Assembly (NCBI RefSeq): GCF_003056335.1
Contig: NZ_PYWA01000001.1
Location: 496,001 to 560,000 of the forward strand
Length of the DNA stretch: 64,000 nt
Source: Paracoccus indicus
GTDB lineage: Bacteria; Pseudomonadota; Alphaproteobacteria; Rhodobacterales; Rhodobacteraceae
Reading direction: 5' to 3'
Made by a program: the position numbers and the translations under genes. Of this stretch, positions 7,840 through 16,423 are shown piece by piece (the first letter of the stretch is position 1; every line of letters starts with the position of its first letter). Under the pieces are notes generated by a model. It made no database searches and was not told where the DNA came from. It was given only the letters and a program-made list of their open reading frames with translations.

Positions 7840-8876
7840 TCACGTTGGGCCGCGGCGACCAAGGCGGACCACAGCGGCGCAGGTGTCACGAAATCGGCCT
7901 TGGTGTCGAAACGGGTCGAGTCGTCGCGTCCCGTCACCATCCGGTCCAGCACGCCATAATGAAAGTCGCGCGGCTGGTCGTTCTTGTCGACGAACTGGCG
8001 CCCGTCGAAGCTGGCCCGGGCCACCGCCCCCACCGGCGTCGCCCGCCCCAGCAGCAAGCGCCCCAGCTGGATGCCCAGCACTGCGCCCGCCGCGCTGTCG
8101 GCCGGGAAATGCACGCCTGCCACCGTCCGGTTCACCGCGATCCGGCAGGCCAGCCGGAACAGCTGGTCGCCCGCCTTGACCGGCGCGCCCGGCGTCTGCA
8201 GCCCCGTCAGCAGGGTCGCCACGCAGAAGGCCTGGGTGGCATGGCCGCTTGGCAGGGTCGGATGGCCGGGACAGGCGATGATCGGCTGCAGCCGGTCGCT
8301 GAACTGGGTCGGACGCGGACAGGCCAGCGCCAGCTTGAAGCGCATCACCACCTGCGTAGTCAGGTCCAGCGCGATCCGCAGCATCTCGGTGATCCGGTCG
8401 CAGCGGTCGGGTTGAAGCATGACGACCGATCCGAAGAAGGGCAGGAGGTCGCGGGTCTGGATGTCGATCTCGGCGGCACGATCGGCGCGCAATTCGGCGT
8501 AATTCCCGACAAGCGGGACGGCGGCGCGAAACTGCGGCAGGTAAGGCCTGTCTATCTGCACCAGCATCCGCCCCGCATGGGACAGCGTGGCGGTCGTCGG
8601 GGCACCGTTTTCGGGATCGTCGGGGGTGAAATGGCCGACCGAGATCCCCTCGGACAGCTCGGACAACAGGACGGCGCTGCGGTGATCGGCCTGCAGGCGG
8701 AACAGGCGTTCACCGGAGGACAAGGTGACGGGGGCGGCGGTCGCGCCCGTGACCTGTTCGGTCCCCGCGATGGCATCGCGGCTGCGCATCAGGGCCAGCG
8801 CCAGCTCCAGCGAGGCACCGTCGGGACCATCCGTCATCTTGGCGTGTTTTGCGTGTTTGGCATGAAACAGGGACAT
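7818..8876 (-). CDS. PAP2 / vanadium-dependent haloperoxidase family protein
   Basis: This protein of about 352 residues carries the phosphate/vanadate-binding motifs shared by acid phosphatases and vanadium haloperoxidases: KLALACPRP, then LPSGHATQ, then NRTVAGVHFPAD. The His in PSGH and the His in VHFPAD are the expected catalytic and vanadate- or phosphate-ligating residues. A long N-terminal helical region fits the haloperoxidase branch better than small lipid phosphatases. No signal peptide is seen. The start is uncertain: ATG 8876, TTG 8891 and ATG 8837 all lack a clear ribosome site, and the first two include an odd HAKHAKHAK tract. It heads the unit with the 61-residue gene and the S8 protease and is divergent from a SARP-like regulator. 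Halogenation versus phosphatase activity cannot be told from sequence alone. Confidence 0.8.
   Translation of the reverse strand: MSLFHAKHAKHAKMTDGPDGASLELALALMRSRDAIAGTEQVTGATAAPVTLSSGERLFRLQADHRSAVLLSELSEGISVGHFTPDDPENGAPTTATLSHAGRMLVQIDRPYLPQFRAAVPLVGNYAELRADRAAEIDIQTRDLLPFFGSVVMLQPDRCDRITEMLRIALDLTTQVVMRFKLALACPRPTQFSDRLQPIIACPGHPTLPSGHATQAFCVATLLTGLQTPGAPVKAGDQLFRLACRIAVNRTVAGVHFPADSAAGAVLGIQLGRLLLGRATPVGAVARASFDGRQFVDKNDQPRDFHYGVLDRMVTGRDDSTRFDTKADFVTPAPLWSALVAAAQREWDTRWS
8842..8868. repeat. tandem 9-bp repeats at the 5' end of the haloperoxidase-like gene
   Basis: Two near-identical 9-mers, GCGTGTTTT and GCGTGTTTG, are followed by a degenerate third copy, GCATGAAAC. If translation starts at 8876 they encode the HAK repeats. 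If it starts at 8837 they lie in the leader between this gene and the divergent SARP-like regulator, where tandem direct repeats would be expected as binding sites. Confidence 0.5.
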
Positions 8877-8978
8877 GGCTACTCGCGACAAAGGAACGGT
8901 TTTGCTTCATTAACCTATCACACAAACCCGTGAGCGGTTAAGCCTGTTGGCAGATGCCATGTCGGGACGATTGCCACG

Positions 8979-10514
8979 ATGCCGATACTGACCCTTCGCC
9001 TGATGGGCCCGGTCGAGCTGACCGGCCCGGCCGACCTGCGCTTGACGCCGCGCGGGATGCGGGCACGCGGCGCATTGGCCGCCATCGGCACCGCACGGTC
9101 CATGCGCATCACCCGGGCGCGGCTTCAGGATCTGCTGTTCAGCGAACGCGACCCCGAACAGGGCAACGCCAGCCTGCGCCAGGTCCTGCGCGAGATTCGC
9201 ATCAGCCTTGGCCCGCACCGCGAGGCATTGCTCTCCGGTCCCGGCTGGGTGGGTCTGGACCCGGCGATCATCCAGCTGGACATGACGGCCCGCCCCGCCG
9301 CCGACGGCCAGATCCCCGAGTTCGCCTCTGATCTGGACATCCCCGACCCCGAATTCGAGGATTGGCTGCGCGACGCCCGTCAGGCTGCGCAGGTCCGCGC
9401 CCCTGCGGTCGCTGAATCGGCGCTGCCGGATCTGGTGCTGGGGACGCCCGTATCCACCAGCCAGGACGCCATGGTGCTGGCAACGATGATCCTATCCGAG
9501 GCGGCGGGACGCACTGCCGACCTGCTGCCAATCGCGATCCATGATGCCGATGCCGCGCCCGCGGGGCCGCATATCCAGATCACCTCGCTGGCCAGCCTGC
9601 AGGCAGAGGTCTTCAACCTGTCGGCAATGCTGACCCACCGTCCCAGTGGCCGCGTGCTGTGGTCGCAGCGGATGACCTGCCCGCTGGGCGAACTGGGCGC
9701 GCAGATGGGGGATTTCACCGCGCGCTGCTGTCTGGCGATGGTGCAGGTGGTGGATCAAGGGCGGGCGCTGGGGGCGGCTAGCGGAATCTCGTTCGGGGAT
9801 GTCTTCAGCTTTTCCGCCGACCGTCTGGCCCGCGCCGACAAGGTTCTGGAACATCTGGGCGACAGCATCACCCCCGCCGTTACCCTGTCGCTGCGGGCAT
9901 GGATCCGTACCACCTATGCCTTCGAGCGTCTGACCGACGACCCCGGCCGCGCCATTTCCGAGGCCGCCGAACTGGCCGCCCGCGCGCGTGAGGCCGCCCC
10001 CTTCCACGCCACCGCGCTGGCGGTGAATTCGGTCATCGAGGCCTATCTGGACCGCGACCAGATCGCCTATGACCTGGCGCGTCAGGCGGTCATGGCCGAT
10101 GGGCAGAACCCGCTGGCACGGCTGTCGCTGTCCCGCGCGCTGGCAGGCATTGACCGGCTGGAGCAATCGGCCGCCGAGGCGCAGGCAGGCTTGGGGCAGG
10201 CGCTGTCCAGTCTGAACCCCGCCAACTGGCACCTTGGCATCGGCGTCGCCAAGATGCGCGCGGGCGATCTGCCCGCCGCCATCCATCACCTCGAGGCCGT
10301 GCATCGCTTTGCCCCGGACAACCGCCCTGCCCTGCGCTTTCTTGCGGCACTGCGCTATGCGGTCAAGGATGAGGCCGGCGCACGAAAGGCCTTGCAGGCC
10401 CTGCAGCGGCTAGAGCCGGATTTCAGCCTGGATCTGATGGGCAGCGACGGCTATCCGGTCGACACGCTGCGCCGTCTGGGCCTTCTGCAGGTGGCGAAGT
10501 CGCGGCTGGTCTAG
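8979..10514 (+). CDS. SARP-like transcriptional regulator (winged helix plus TPR-like repeats)
   Basis: This 511-residue protein begins with an OmpR/SARP-type winged-helix DNA-binding region (about residues 1-80; LRLMGPVEL at the start, then LFSERDPEQGNASLRQVLREIR). A middle alpha/beta region (about 150-260) and C-terminal helical TPR-like repeats (about 300-500) follow. There is no receiver domain, so it is not a classical response regulator. It is divergent from the haloperoxidase-like gene with only about 100 bp between, which makes it the probable regulator of the haloperoxidase/small protein/S8 unit. Its stop overlaps the convergent cysQ-like stop by 4 bp. The ribosome site before ATG 8979 is weak. 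Confidence 0.7.
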   Translation: MPILTLRLMGPVELTGPADLRLTPRGMRARGALAAIGTARSMRITRARLQDLLFSERDPEQGNASLRQVLREIRISLGPHREALLSGPGWVGLDPAIIQLDMTARPAADGQIPEFASDLDIPDPEFEDWLRDARQAAQVRAPAVAESALPDLVLGTPVSTSQDAMVLATMILSEAAGRTADLLPIAIHDADAAPAGPHIQITSLASLQAEVFNLSAMLTHRPSGRVLWSQRMTCPLGELGAQMGDFTARCCLAMVQVVDQGRALGAASGISFGDVFSFSADRLARADKVLEHLGDSITPAVTLSLRAWIRTTYAFERLTDDPGRAISEAAELAARAREAAPFHATALAVNSVIEAYLDRDQIAYDLARQAVMADGQNPLARLSLSRALAGIDRLEQSAAEAQAGLGQALSSLNPANWHLGIGVAKMRAGDLPAAIHHLEAVHRFAPDNRPALRFLAALRYAVKDEAGARKALQALQRLEPDFSLDLMGSDGYPVDTLRRLGLLQVAKSRLV

Positions 10515-11290
10515 GCCAGCGCCGCCAGCAGCTGACCGTGCAGATTTGGGCCCGCGACGATCAGCCCGTCGACCTGCGCGCGGGGGCTGTTGAACTGCAT
10601 CGGCTTGCCGCGACGGTCGGTGACGCGGGCGCCTGCGCGTTCGGCGATCAGGCTGCCCGCCGCGATGTCCCATTCCCACGCGGCCCGCAGCGATAGGGCG
10701 GCATCGAAGCGTCCCTCGGCGGCCAGCGACAGACGCCATGCCAAGGATGACCGGAACTCGCGCTTGAACGGCGGCATGACGCCGCTGCGCCAGTATTGCG
10801 CATCGGATATGGCACGATAGGTCAGCACCCCTGCCCCGTCGATGTCGGGATCGGTCGGCGCTATGGGCTTGCCGTTCAGCAGCGCCGGGCCGTCGGCGGT
10901 GGCGGTATAGGTCAGGTCCAGCACCGGCAGATGCACCACGGCGGCGATGATGCGGCTGCCATCGGCAACGGCCAGAGAATGCGAAAACCCGTCCTGCCCG
11001 TCGATGAAGGCCCGCGTGCCGTCGATGGGATCGACGATGAAGCAGCGCTGCGCGTCTAGGCGGGCGGGGTCCGCCTCGCTCTCCTCGGACAGCCAGCCGT
11101 AATCGGGGCGTTCGCCCGTCAGCAGCGACAGCATGGCGTCGTTGACGGCCAGATCGGCCTCGGTCACGGGACCGGCGCCGCCACCCTTGTCCCATGCCAC
11201 CGGATCGCGCCGCCAGAAGCCCATGGCGATCCGACCCGCCTGACGGGCCGCGCGGGTCAGCAGGTCAAGATCGTCGTCATGCGCCCGCAA
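10511..11290 (-). CDS. cysQ: 3'(2'),5'-bisphosphate nucleotidase / inositol-monophosphatase family (CysQ-like)
   Basis: This 259-residue Mg-dependent, Li-sensitive-type phosphatase is expected to hydrolyse 3'-phosphoadenosine 5'-phosphate or inositol phosphates in the cytoplasm. Metal-binding motifs are visible: Glu in LSEESE, DPIDGTRAF (about residue 87) and WEWDIAAG (about residue 206). The start appears to be TTG at 11290, overlapping the end of the pmbA gene by 14 bp. No in-frame ATG exists before the conserved region, and the length suits the family. CysQ versus another IMPase is not certain, but the DGTRAFI variant is typical of CysQ. Confidence 0.8.
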   Translation of the reverse strand: MRAHDDDLDLLTRAARQAGRIAMGFWRRDPVAWDKGGGAGPVTEADLAVNDAMLSLLTGERPDYGWLSEESEADPARLDAQRCFIVDPIDGTRAFIDGQDGFSHSLAVADGSRIIAAVVHLPVLDLTYTATADGPALLNGKPIAPTDPDIDGAGVLTYRAISDAQYWRSGVMPPFKREFRSSLAWRLSLAAEGRFDAALSLRAAWEWDIAAGSLIAERAGARVTDRRGKPMQFNSPRAQVDGLIVAGPNLHGQLLAALA

Positions 11291-12641
11291 CGGTCATCCC
11301 CTGCACCAGCAGGCTGGGCACCTGCAGGCCGCGCCACGGCAGCGCGTCGTCCGCTGCGACCAGCGTCATCAGCATCTCGCGCAGGTTGCCCGCGATGGTG
11401 CACTCGTTGACGGCATGGGTGATCTGGCCGTTCTCGACCCAGAAGCCCGCCGCGCCGCGCGAATAATCCCCTGTCGTCCCGTTGATCGAGGCCCCCAGCA
11501 TCGAGGTCACCACCAACCCGCGCCCCATCTGCGCGATCAGCTGGTCCTGGCTGACATCGCCCGGCGTCAGGATGACATTGCTGTTGGCGGGGGACGGCGC
11601 CGATGCAAGCCCGCGGGCCGCCGAGGCGGTGCTTTCCATCCCCAGCTTGCGGCCCGTCGCCAGATCCAGCGTCCAGCCCTGCAGGATGCCGCCCGCCACG
11701 ATGTCGCGGGGGCGCGTGGCCAGACCTTCGGCATCGAAGGGACGGGACGAGGGATAGCTTGGGCGGTGCGGATCCTCCGACAGGGTCATATGCGCGGGCA
11801 GAACCGCCTCGCCCATGTCGCGGCGCAGCCAGCTGGCACCCCGCGCGACCGCCGATCCGTTCACCGCCGACAGCAGATGCGCGATCAGCGATGACGACAC
11901 GCGCCGGTCGAACAGGATCGGAAAGGCCCCGGTAGGGGGCTTGCGGGCCCCGGCGCGGGCCAGCGTGCGTTCGGCGGCCAGCAGGCCGATTTCCTCGGGG
12001 GTGGGCAGATCGACGGCGAAGACGCGGGATTCGCCGGCATAGTCACGCTCCATCCCCGTGCCCTCGCCGGTGATGGCCACGGTGGAAATCACATGACCCG
12101 TCCGCGCATAGCCCCCTGAAAACCCGTTCGAGGCCGCCATCCACATCCGCCGGTGGCTGTAGCTGGCATTGGCGCTTTCGATCTGGCTGATGCCCTTGAC
12201 CGACAGGGCCGCGGCCTCGGCGCGCAGGGCCATATCCTGCAAGTGGGCGGGATCGGGTTCGGGCAGGCCGTCGCAGATGCGCAGGCTGTCGGCATCGCGG
12301 ACCGTCGCCAGCTGGTCGGGATCAGCCAGCCCCAAGTTGTCGTCCACCGGCGCCTCGCGCGCCATGGCGACGGCGCGGGCGGCCATCTGGGCGATGGCAT
12401 CCGACGAATGATCCGAGGATGAGACCGCCGCCTGACGCCCGCCGATCAGCACCCGCAACCCGATGTCGATGCTCTCGGCGCGTTCGGCCTGTTCCAGCGC
12501 CCCGCCCCGCACGTCGATCCCCACCGACCGGCCATCGATGGCCAAGGCATCCGCCTGATCCGCGCCTGCGCGGCGGGCCGCATCGACCAGCGCCTCGGCC
12601 AGATGTTTCAAACGGTCGGGATCGGCAGAGGAGACGGTCAT
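11277..12641 (-). CDS. pmbA: metalloprotease subunit PmbA/TldE
   Basis: This 454-residue TldD/PmbA family protein is the PmbA (TldE) type. It works with TldD in proteolysis of small peptides and proteins such as microcins and CcdA. Family features include SIDIGLRVLIGGRQAAVSSSD in the N-terminal half and a conserved Gly-rich C-terminal part (GASINGTTGDYSRGAAGFW). TldE-type subunits lack the HExxxH metal site of TldD, and none is present here. ATG 12641 is chosen because the 33 residues of the longer frame look non-coding. It overlaps the downstream cysQ-like gene, and the two probably form one transcript. TldD is not in this window. Confidence 0.9.
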   Translation of the reverse strand: MTVSSADPDRLKHLAEALVDAARRAGADQADALAIDGRSVGIDVRGGALEQAERAESIDIGLRVLIGGRQAAVSSSDHSSDAIAQMAARAVAMAREAPVDDNLGLADPDQLATVRDADSLRICDGLPEPDPAHLQDMALRAEAAALSVKGISQIESANASYSHRRMWMAASNGFSGGYARTGHVISTVAITGEGTGMERDYAGESRVFAVDLPTPEEIGLLAAERTLARAGARKPPTGAFPILFDRRVSSSLIAHLLSAVNGSAVARGASWLRRDMGEAVLPAHMTLSEDPHRPSYPSSRPFDAEGLATRPRDIVAGGILQGWTLDLATGRKLGMESTASAARGLASAPSPANSNVILTPGDVSQDQLIAQMGRGLVVTSMLGASINGTTGDYSRGAAGFWVENGQITHAVNECTIAGNLREMLMTLVAADDALPWRGLQVPSLLVQGMTVAGA

Positions 12642-12714
12642 GCAATGCTCGTGTTCATGAATGGGGACGACGGGCCGGGGTCGCGGTGGACACCGGCCCG
12701 TCGCAGGGGCATGG

Positions 12715-14274
12715 TTACTTGACCTGCTGCCCGTTTGCAAAGATGGACCCGCCCTCGCGGAATTCCAGTTCGGTGGTCAGCGTCTCGGGGTCGTCCTGCG
12801 ACGGGCGGGCGAACATCGCCAGCATCATGCGCAGGCCCATCATCTGCTGTTCGGGGGCGATGCCCATGGCGACGGCATTGTCCAAGAGCGCATTGATGCC
12901 GGTGAAGCTGCCCTGAACCTTGCCGACGGGCTGGCTGGGATTATCACCGAAGGTCAGATCACCGGTGACGTCCGCCGTCGCGCCCACGGCATCCAGCGAG
13001 ATATCCTTGATGGACAGCTGACGCGGCAGGAAGGGCGCCTTGTCGGATTCGGGATCGGCGAAATCGGGGTCCATGAAGTCGGTGACCAGAACGGCCGTTC
13101 CTTCCAGGTCGATGTTCAGGCTGGCCGGATCATGGGGCAGAGTCGATTGCGGGTCGATCGCCTGCCAGATCTGGTCGTTCAGCGCCAGGTCCTTCAGGCC
13201 GTAAGCCAGCGCGAAGGGCTGTTCCTGATCGGATGCGATCATCGGCATCGCCAGCCGCATGGTGTTTTCCGCCGCCGTGTATTCGATCGCGAAGGGCAGA
13301 TCGTCCGAGGTCATGCTGACGGCGATCTGTTCGGCCTCGCCGTCATAGCGCAGGCTTTCCTTGTCCATTGCCATCGAGACGGTGCCGTTCTGCGCGCCGA
13401 AAGTGCCCTGTGCCTTGTTGACACGGTCCTCGGCCACATCATGCGAGCTTGCGTCGAAGTCGCCCTGGATATTGCCCAAGGCAAAGGTCACATCGCCCGA
13501 ATAGCCGGCCTTCAGCGCCCCCGAGGGGTCCGAGGCCATGTCGAAATCTCCCGAAGGCAGGGTGCCCTTGCCGTTGAAGGTCAGGTCCTCGATGGTGATG
13601 TCCGAGGCGAAATCGTCCATCGGCGGGTTCTCGGGGTCGGGCCGGGGCGCGCCCTCGGGCAGATCGGCCGGATCGAAATGCGCCGGACCCGAGGCCTTGA
13701 TCGCCATCACGGTCGTCGCGACGGCGCCCTCGAAGCTCTGGCTGCGGGTGCCGTCGGCGTCCTTGGTGGTCGACTGGCTGGCGGTCATGTCGGTCAGGGT
13801 GACGGTGACCGGGGTTTCGTTCACCTTGTCCTGGCTGCGGCCGTTCACGATCATCTTGGGGACGGTGAAGGCATGCTGCATCGCATCGGGCGTGCCGGTG
13901 GTCAGCGTCTCGTTTCCGGGGGCGTCGATGGACAGGGTGAAGCCGACCGGCTTGTCGTCATCCGTCTGCCCCTTCATCTGCAGGTCCATCTGGCCGTCGA
14001 TGACCGAACGCACGTCACCGCCACCGGTCTGCTGCATGGTGATCTTCGGGATGCTCAGCGACATGTCGCCCTGCGCATCCCTGGGCGTCAGCACCAGATC
14101 CGTCACGGTCAGCGTCTGGCCCGCGTCATCGGTCGCGCCGATCTGCATGTCATAGCCCATCTGGCCATAGGTCTGCTGCAGGCTGTCCCAGACCTGGGCC
14201 GGGGTCACATCCGCCAGCACGGGCCCGGCCCCGACGACCAGGGCGATGACTGAGGTGGCAATCGGGCGATACAT
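12715..14274 (-). CDS. DUF2125 domain-containing periplasmic protein
   Basis: This 519-residue secreted protein has a clear signal peptide (positively charged start, hydrophobic core, cleavage near GAGPVLADV at about residue 20). A long beta-rich body of DUF2125 type, common in Rhodobacteraceae and of unknown function, follows. The repeated pattern of short beta-strands (VTDLVL, ITIEDLTF, LSIKDISL) resembles the AsmA/TamB-like grooves of lipid-transfer proteins, but that is only suggestive. The start at ATG 14274 is chosen because it opens the signal peptide. It is a single gene on the minus strand, 73 bp before pmbA. Confidence 0.85.
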   Translation of the reverse strand: MYRPIATSVIALVVGAGPVLADVTPAQVWDSLQQTYGQMGYDMQIGATDDAGQTLTVTDLVLTPRDAQGDMSLSIPKITMQQTGGGDVRSVIDGQMDLQMKGQTDDDKPVGFTLSIDAPGNETLTTGTPDAMQHAFTVPKMIVNGRSQDKVNETPVTVTLTDMTASQSTTKDADGTRSQSFEGAVATTVMAIKASGPAHFDPADLPEGAPRPDPENPPMDDFASDITIEDLTFNGKGTLPSGDFDMASDPSGALKAGYSGDVTFALGNIQGDFDASSHDVAEDRVNKAQGTFGAQNGTVSMAMDKESLRYDGEAEQIAVSMTSDDLPFAIEYTAAENTMRLAMPMIASDQEQPFALAYGLKDLALNDQIWQAIDPQSTLPHDPASLNIDLEGTAVLVTDFMDPDFADPESDKAPFLPRQLSIKDISLDAVGATADVTGDLTFGDNPSQPVGKVQGSFTGINALLDNAVAMGIAPEQQMMGLRMMLAMFARPSQDDPETLTTELEFREGGSIFANGQQVK

Positions 14275-14398
14275 GGCAAAAACCTTTCGGACGCGGAATG
14301 TCTGAGGAATTCTTGCCACAGCGCCCATCGAAGGTGAAGGGAACTGTTCGTGATCCACGCGGCCCTTCGAATTGCGCAGGCCGCGTGGGACACTGGTG

Positions 14399-14740
14399 TC
14401 AGGCGTAGACGGCTTCCTTGCCGAAATGGCGGCACAGCATGTAGTAGACGACGGCCCGGTACTTGTTGCGGTCGCTGCTGCCGTATTGCTCCATCACGGT
14501 CTGGATGGCACCGTCGAGCCCGTCATCGTCGGAAAGCCCCAGCTTCTTCTTCAGATAGCCCTCGCGCACGCGGTCGACCTCGGACTTGTCGCTGGCGGCG
14601 ATGGTTTCGGAATCCGCGCTGTAGATCGAGGGCCCGCAACCGATGGTGACCTTTCGCAGCAGGTCCATGTCGGGTGTCTGGCCCAGCTTGGTCTCGATGT
14701 CTTGCGCGTATTTGGCGATCAGGTCGTCACGTTTGCCCAT
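14399..14740 (-). CDS. DUF2853 family protein
   Basis: This 113-residue cytoplasmic protein belongs to the DUF2853 family, seen from the pattern KYAQDIETKLG, RKVTIGCGPSIY and the conserved C-terminal YRAVVYYMLCRHFGKE. It is helical and of unknown function. ATG 14740 is preceded at 5 bases by GGGAGG; a GTG lies two codons upstream. It is probably monocistronic. Confidence 0.85.
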   Translation of the reverse strand: MGKRDDLIAKYAQDIETKLGQTPDMDLLRKVTIGCGPSIYSADSETIAASDKSEVDRVREGYLKKKLGLSDDDGLDGAIQTVMEQYGSSDRNKYRAVVYYMLCRHFGKEAVYA

Positions 14741-14985
14741 GGGCACCTCCCGGTCGAAAGAAACAGCTTGTCTGAGACACGAGAGGTCAGCTTGGCCGCG
14801 GCATCATCATTTATCAAGCGTTTCGCACCCGGTGTGGAACGATGTTCCGGCGGCGCGGTTCTGTGGGAATGCCCTGTTTCGATCGCGGCAGGGCCGTGCC
14901 AAAAGATGTCCTTATTTGCCAACCGCCGCTTGTGCAGTCGCGGGCAAGCCCGCATCTAAGGGCCAAGAACACAAGGAGAATTCCG

Positions 14986-15747
14986 ATGCGCAACCTTGCC
15001 GTCGCCGCCGTTTTGGCCCTGACCACCGCCCTGCCCGCCGCCGCCGACACGATCCGCGTCGGCATGTCGGGGGGCTATTTCCCCTTCACCTTCACCCGCG
15101 CAGACGAACTGCAGGGCTTCGAGGTGGACTTCATGCGCGCCATCGCCGAGGAGACCGGCGATGACGTGGAATTCGTCACCATGTCCTTTTCGGGCCTGAT
15201 TGGCGCGCTGGGTTCGGGTCGCATCGACACCGTCGCCAACCAGATCACCATCACCCCCGAACGCGAGGCGACCTTCGCCTTCACCCAGCCCTACGTCTAT
15301 GACGGCGCACAGGTCGTCGTGAAGAAGGGCAACGAGGATACGATCACCGGCCCCGAAAGCCTCAAGGGCAAATCGGTCGCGGTGAACCTCGGCTCGAACT
15401 TCGAGACGCTGCTGAACGAACTGCCCTATGCCGATGAGATCGACATCCGCACCTATGAAAGCAACATCACCCAGGATACTGCGCTGGGCCGGATCGACGC
15501 CTTCGTGATGGACCGGGTGTCTTCCTCGCAGGTGATCGCGGAAAGCCCGCTGCCGCTGGCCCTGGCCGGTCAGCCGTTTTCGGAAATCCGCAACGCCCTG
15601 CCCTTCCGCAATGACGACGAAGGCAAGGCCCTGCGCGACCGCGTCGATGCGGCCATCACCACGCTGAAGGAAAACGGCAAGCTGGCCGAGATTTCGCAGA
15701 AATGGCTGAACGCCGACGTGACCCAGCCTGCTGCCGCGGCTGAATAA
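14986..15747 (+). CDS. amino-acid ABC transporter substrate-binding protein (cystine-type)
   Basis: This 253-residue periplasmic binding protein has a signal peptide (cleavage near ALPAAADT) and an SBP_bac_3 fold. The stretch GYFPFTF, the pattern GFEVDFMRAIAE and ANQITITPER are typical of the cystine/polar amino-acid group (FliY/TcyA-like); the NQ...TPER element points to cystine more than to others. A strong ribosome site, AAGGAG, lies 8 bases before ATG 14986. It is the first gene of a three-gene importer operon. Confidence 0.88.
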   Translation: MRNLAVAAVLALTTALPAAADTIRVGMSGGYFPFTFTRADELQGFEVDFMRAIAEETGDDVEFVTMSFSGLIGALGSGRIDTVANQITITPEREATFAFTQPYVYDGAQVVVKKGNEDTITGPESLKGKSVAVNLGSNFETLLNELPYADEIDIRTYESNITQDTALGRIDAFVMDRVSSSQVIAESPLPLALAGQPFSEIRNALPFRNDDEGKALRDRVDAAITTLKENGKLAEISQKWLNADVTQPAAAAE

Positions 15748-15748
15748 C

Positions 15749-16423
15749 ATGCGGGGATTGGACACCGCCTACATGCTGGACCTGATCCCCGTGATCGCCA
15801 GCTATGTGCCGCTGACCCTGTTCATGGCCATCGTTGCGATGATCGCCGGCCTTGCGCTGGCCATCGTCATGGCGGTCATCAGGGTCATCCGCGTGCCTTG
15901 GCTGCATCGCGTGGTGGCGGTGTTCATCAGCTTCTTCCGCGGCACGCCGCTGCTGGTGCAACTGTTCCTGTTCTACTTCGGTCTGCCGCAACTGGTCCCG
16001 GCGTTGAACAACCTGGACGGAGTGACGGCGGCGATCATCGGCCTGACACTGCATTTCTCGGCCTATATGGCCGAGAGCATCCGGGGCGCGATCATTGGTG
16101 TCGACCGCAGCCAGTGGGAGGCTGCGCAATCCATCGGCATGACGCAAAAGCAGGTGCTGACGCGGATCATCCTTCCGCAGGCGTCGCGCACGGCGGCGCC
16201 GACGCTGATGAATTACTTCATCGACATGATCAAAGGCACCTCGCTGGCCTTCACGCTTGGCGTGACCGAGATGATGGGCGCCGCGCAGAAAGAGGCCTCG
16301 AGCACCTTCCTCTACCCCGAGGCATTCCTGGTGGTCGCGGTCTTCTACTGGATCATCGTCGAGGTTCTGTCCGTGGGACAACGGCAGTTGGAAACGAGGC
16401 TTGGAAAGGCGGTATCGCGATGA
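15749..16423 (+). CDS. amino-acid ABC transporter permease (His/Glu/Gln/Arg type)
   Basis: This 224-residue inner-membrane permease has about five membrane helices and the signature FFRGTPLLVQLF, characteristic of polar amino-acid permeases. The EAA loop (EAAQSIGMTQKQVLTRIILPQA) contacts the ATPase. The start follows the binding-protein stop with almost no gap, and its stop overlaps the next start as ATGA. A single permease gene suggests a homodimeric channel, as in cystine TcyB/TcyL. Confidence 0.92.
   Translation: MRGLDTAYMLDLIPVIASYVPLTLFMAIVAMIAGLALAIVMAVIRVIRVPWLHRVVAVFISFFRGTPLLVQLFLFYFGLPQLVPALNNLDGVTAAIIGLTLHFSAYMAESIRGAIIGVDRSQWEAAQSIGMTQKQVLTRIILPQASRTAAPTLMNYFIDMIKGTSLAFTLGVTEMMGAAQKEASSTFLYPEAFLVVAVFYWIIVEVLSVGQRQLETRLGKAVSR

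Noticed and set aside
7658..7843. N-terminal extension of the S8 protease by about 62 residues
   Set aside because: It would overlap the whole 61-residue gene in another frame. The extension is Arg- and Pro-rich without conservation signs, and the ATGA overlap marks a better start.
6125..8179. Long plus-strand open frame (684 codons) opposite the S8 protease and haloperoxidase-like genes
   Set aside because: Its protein is Arg-, Gly- and Gln-rich low-quality sequence with no motif. The minus-strand frames carry catalytic motifs. This is the usual antisense shadow in GC-rich DNA.
12661..14253. 530-codon plus-strand frame opposite the DUF2125 gene
   Set aside because: No motif, biased composition, and the minus strand has a signal peptide and a known family.
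14836..14860. GGAAC with GGTT 16 bases later, resembling a general-stress (EcfG/RpoE) promoter
   Set aside because: The -10 part has a mismatch, the site is far (about 125 bp) from the next gene, and GGAAC is also one arm of a small inverted repeat. The evidence is too weak for a call.
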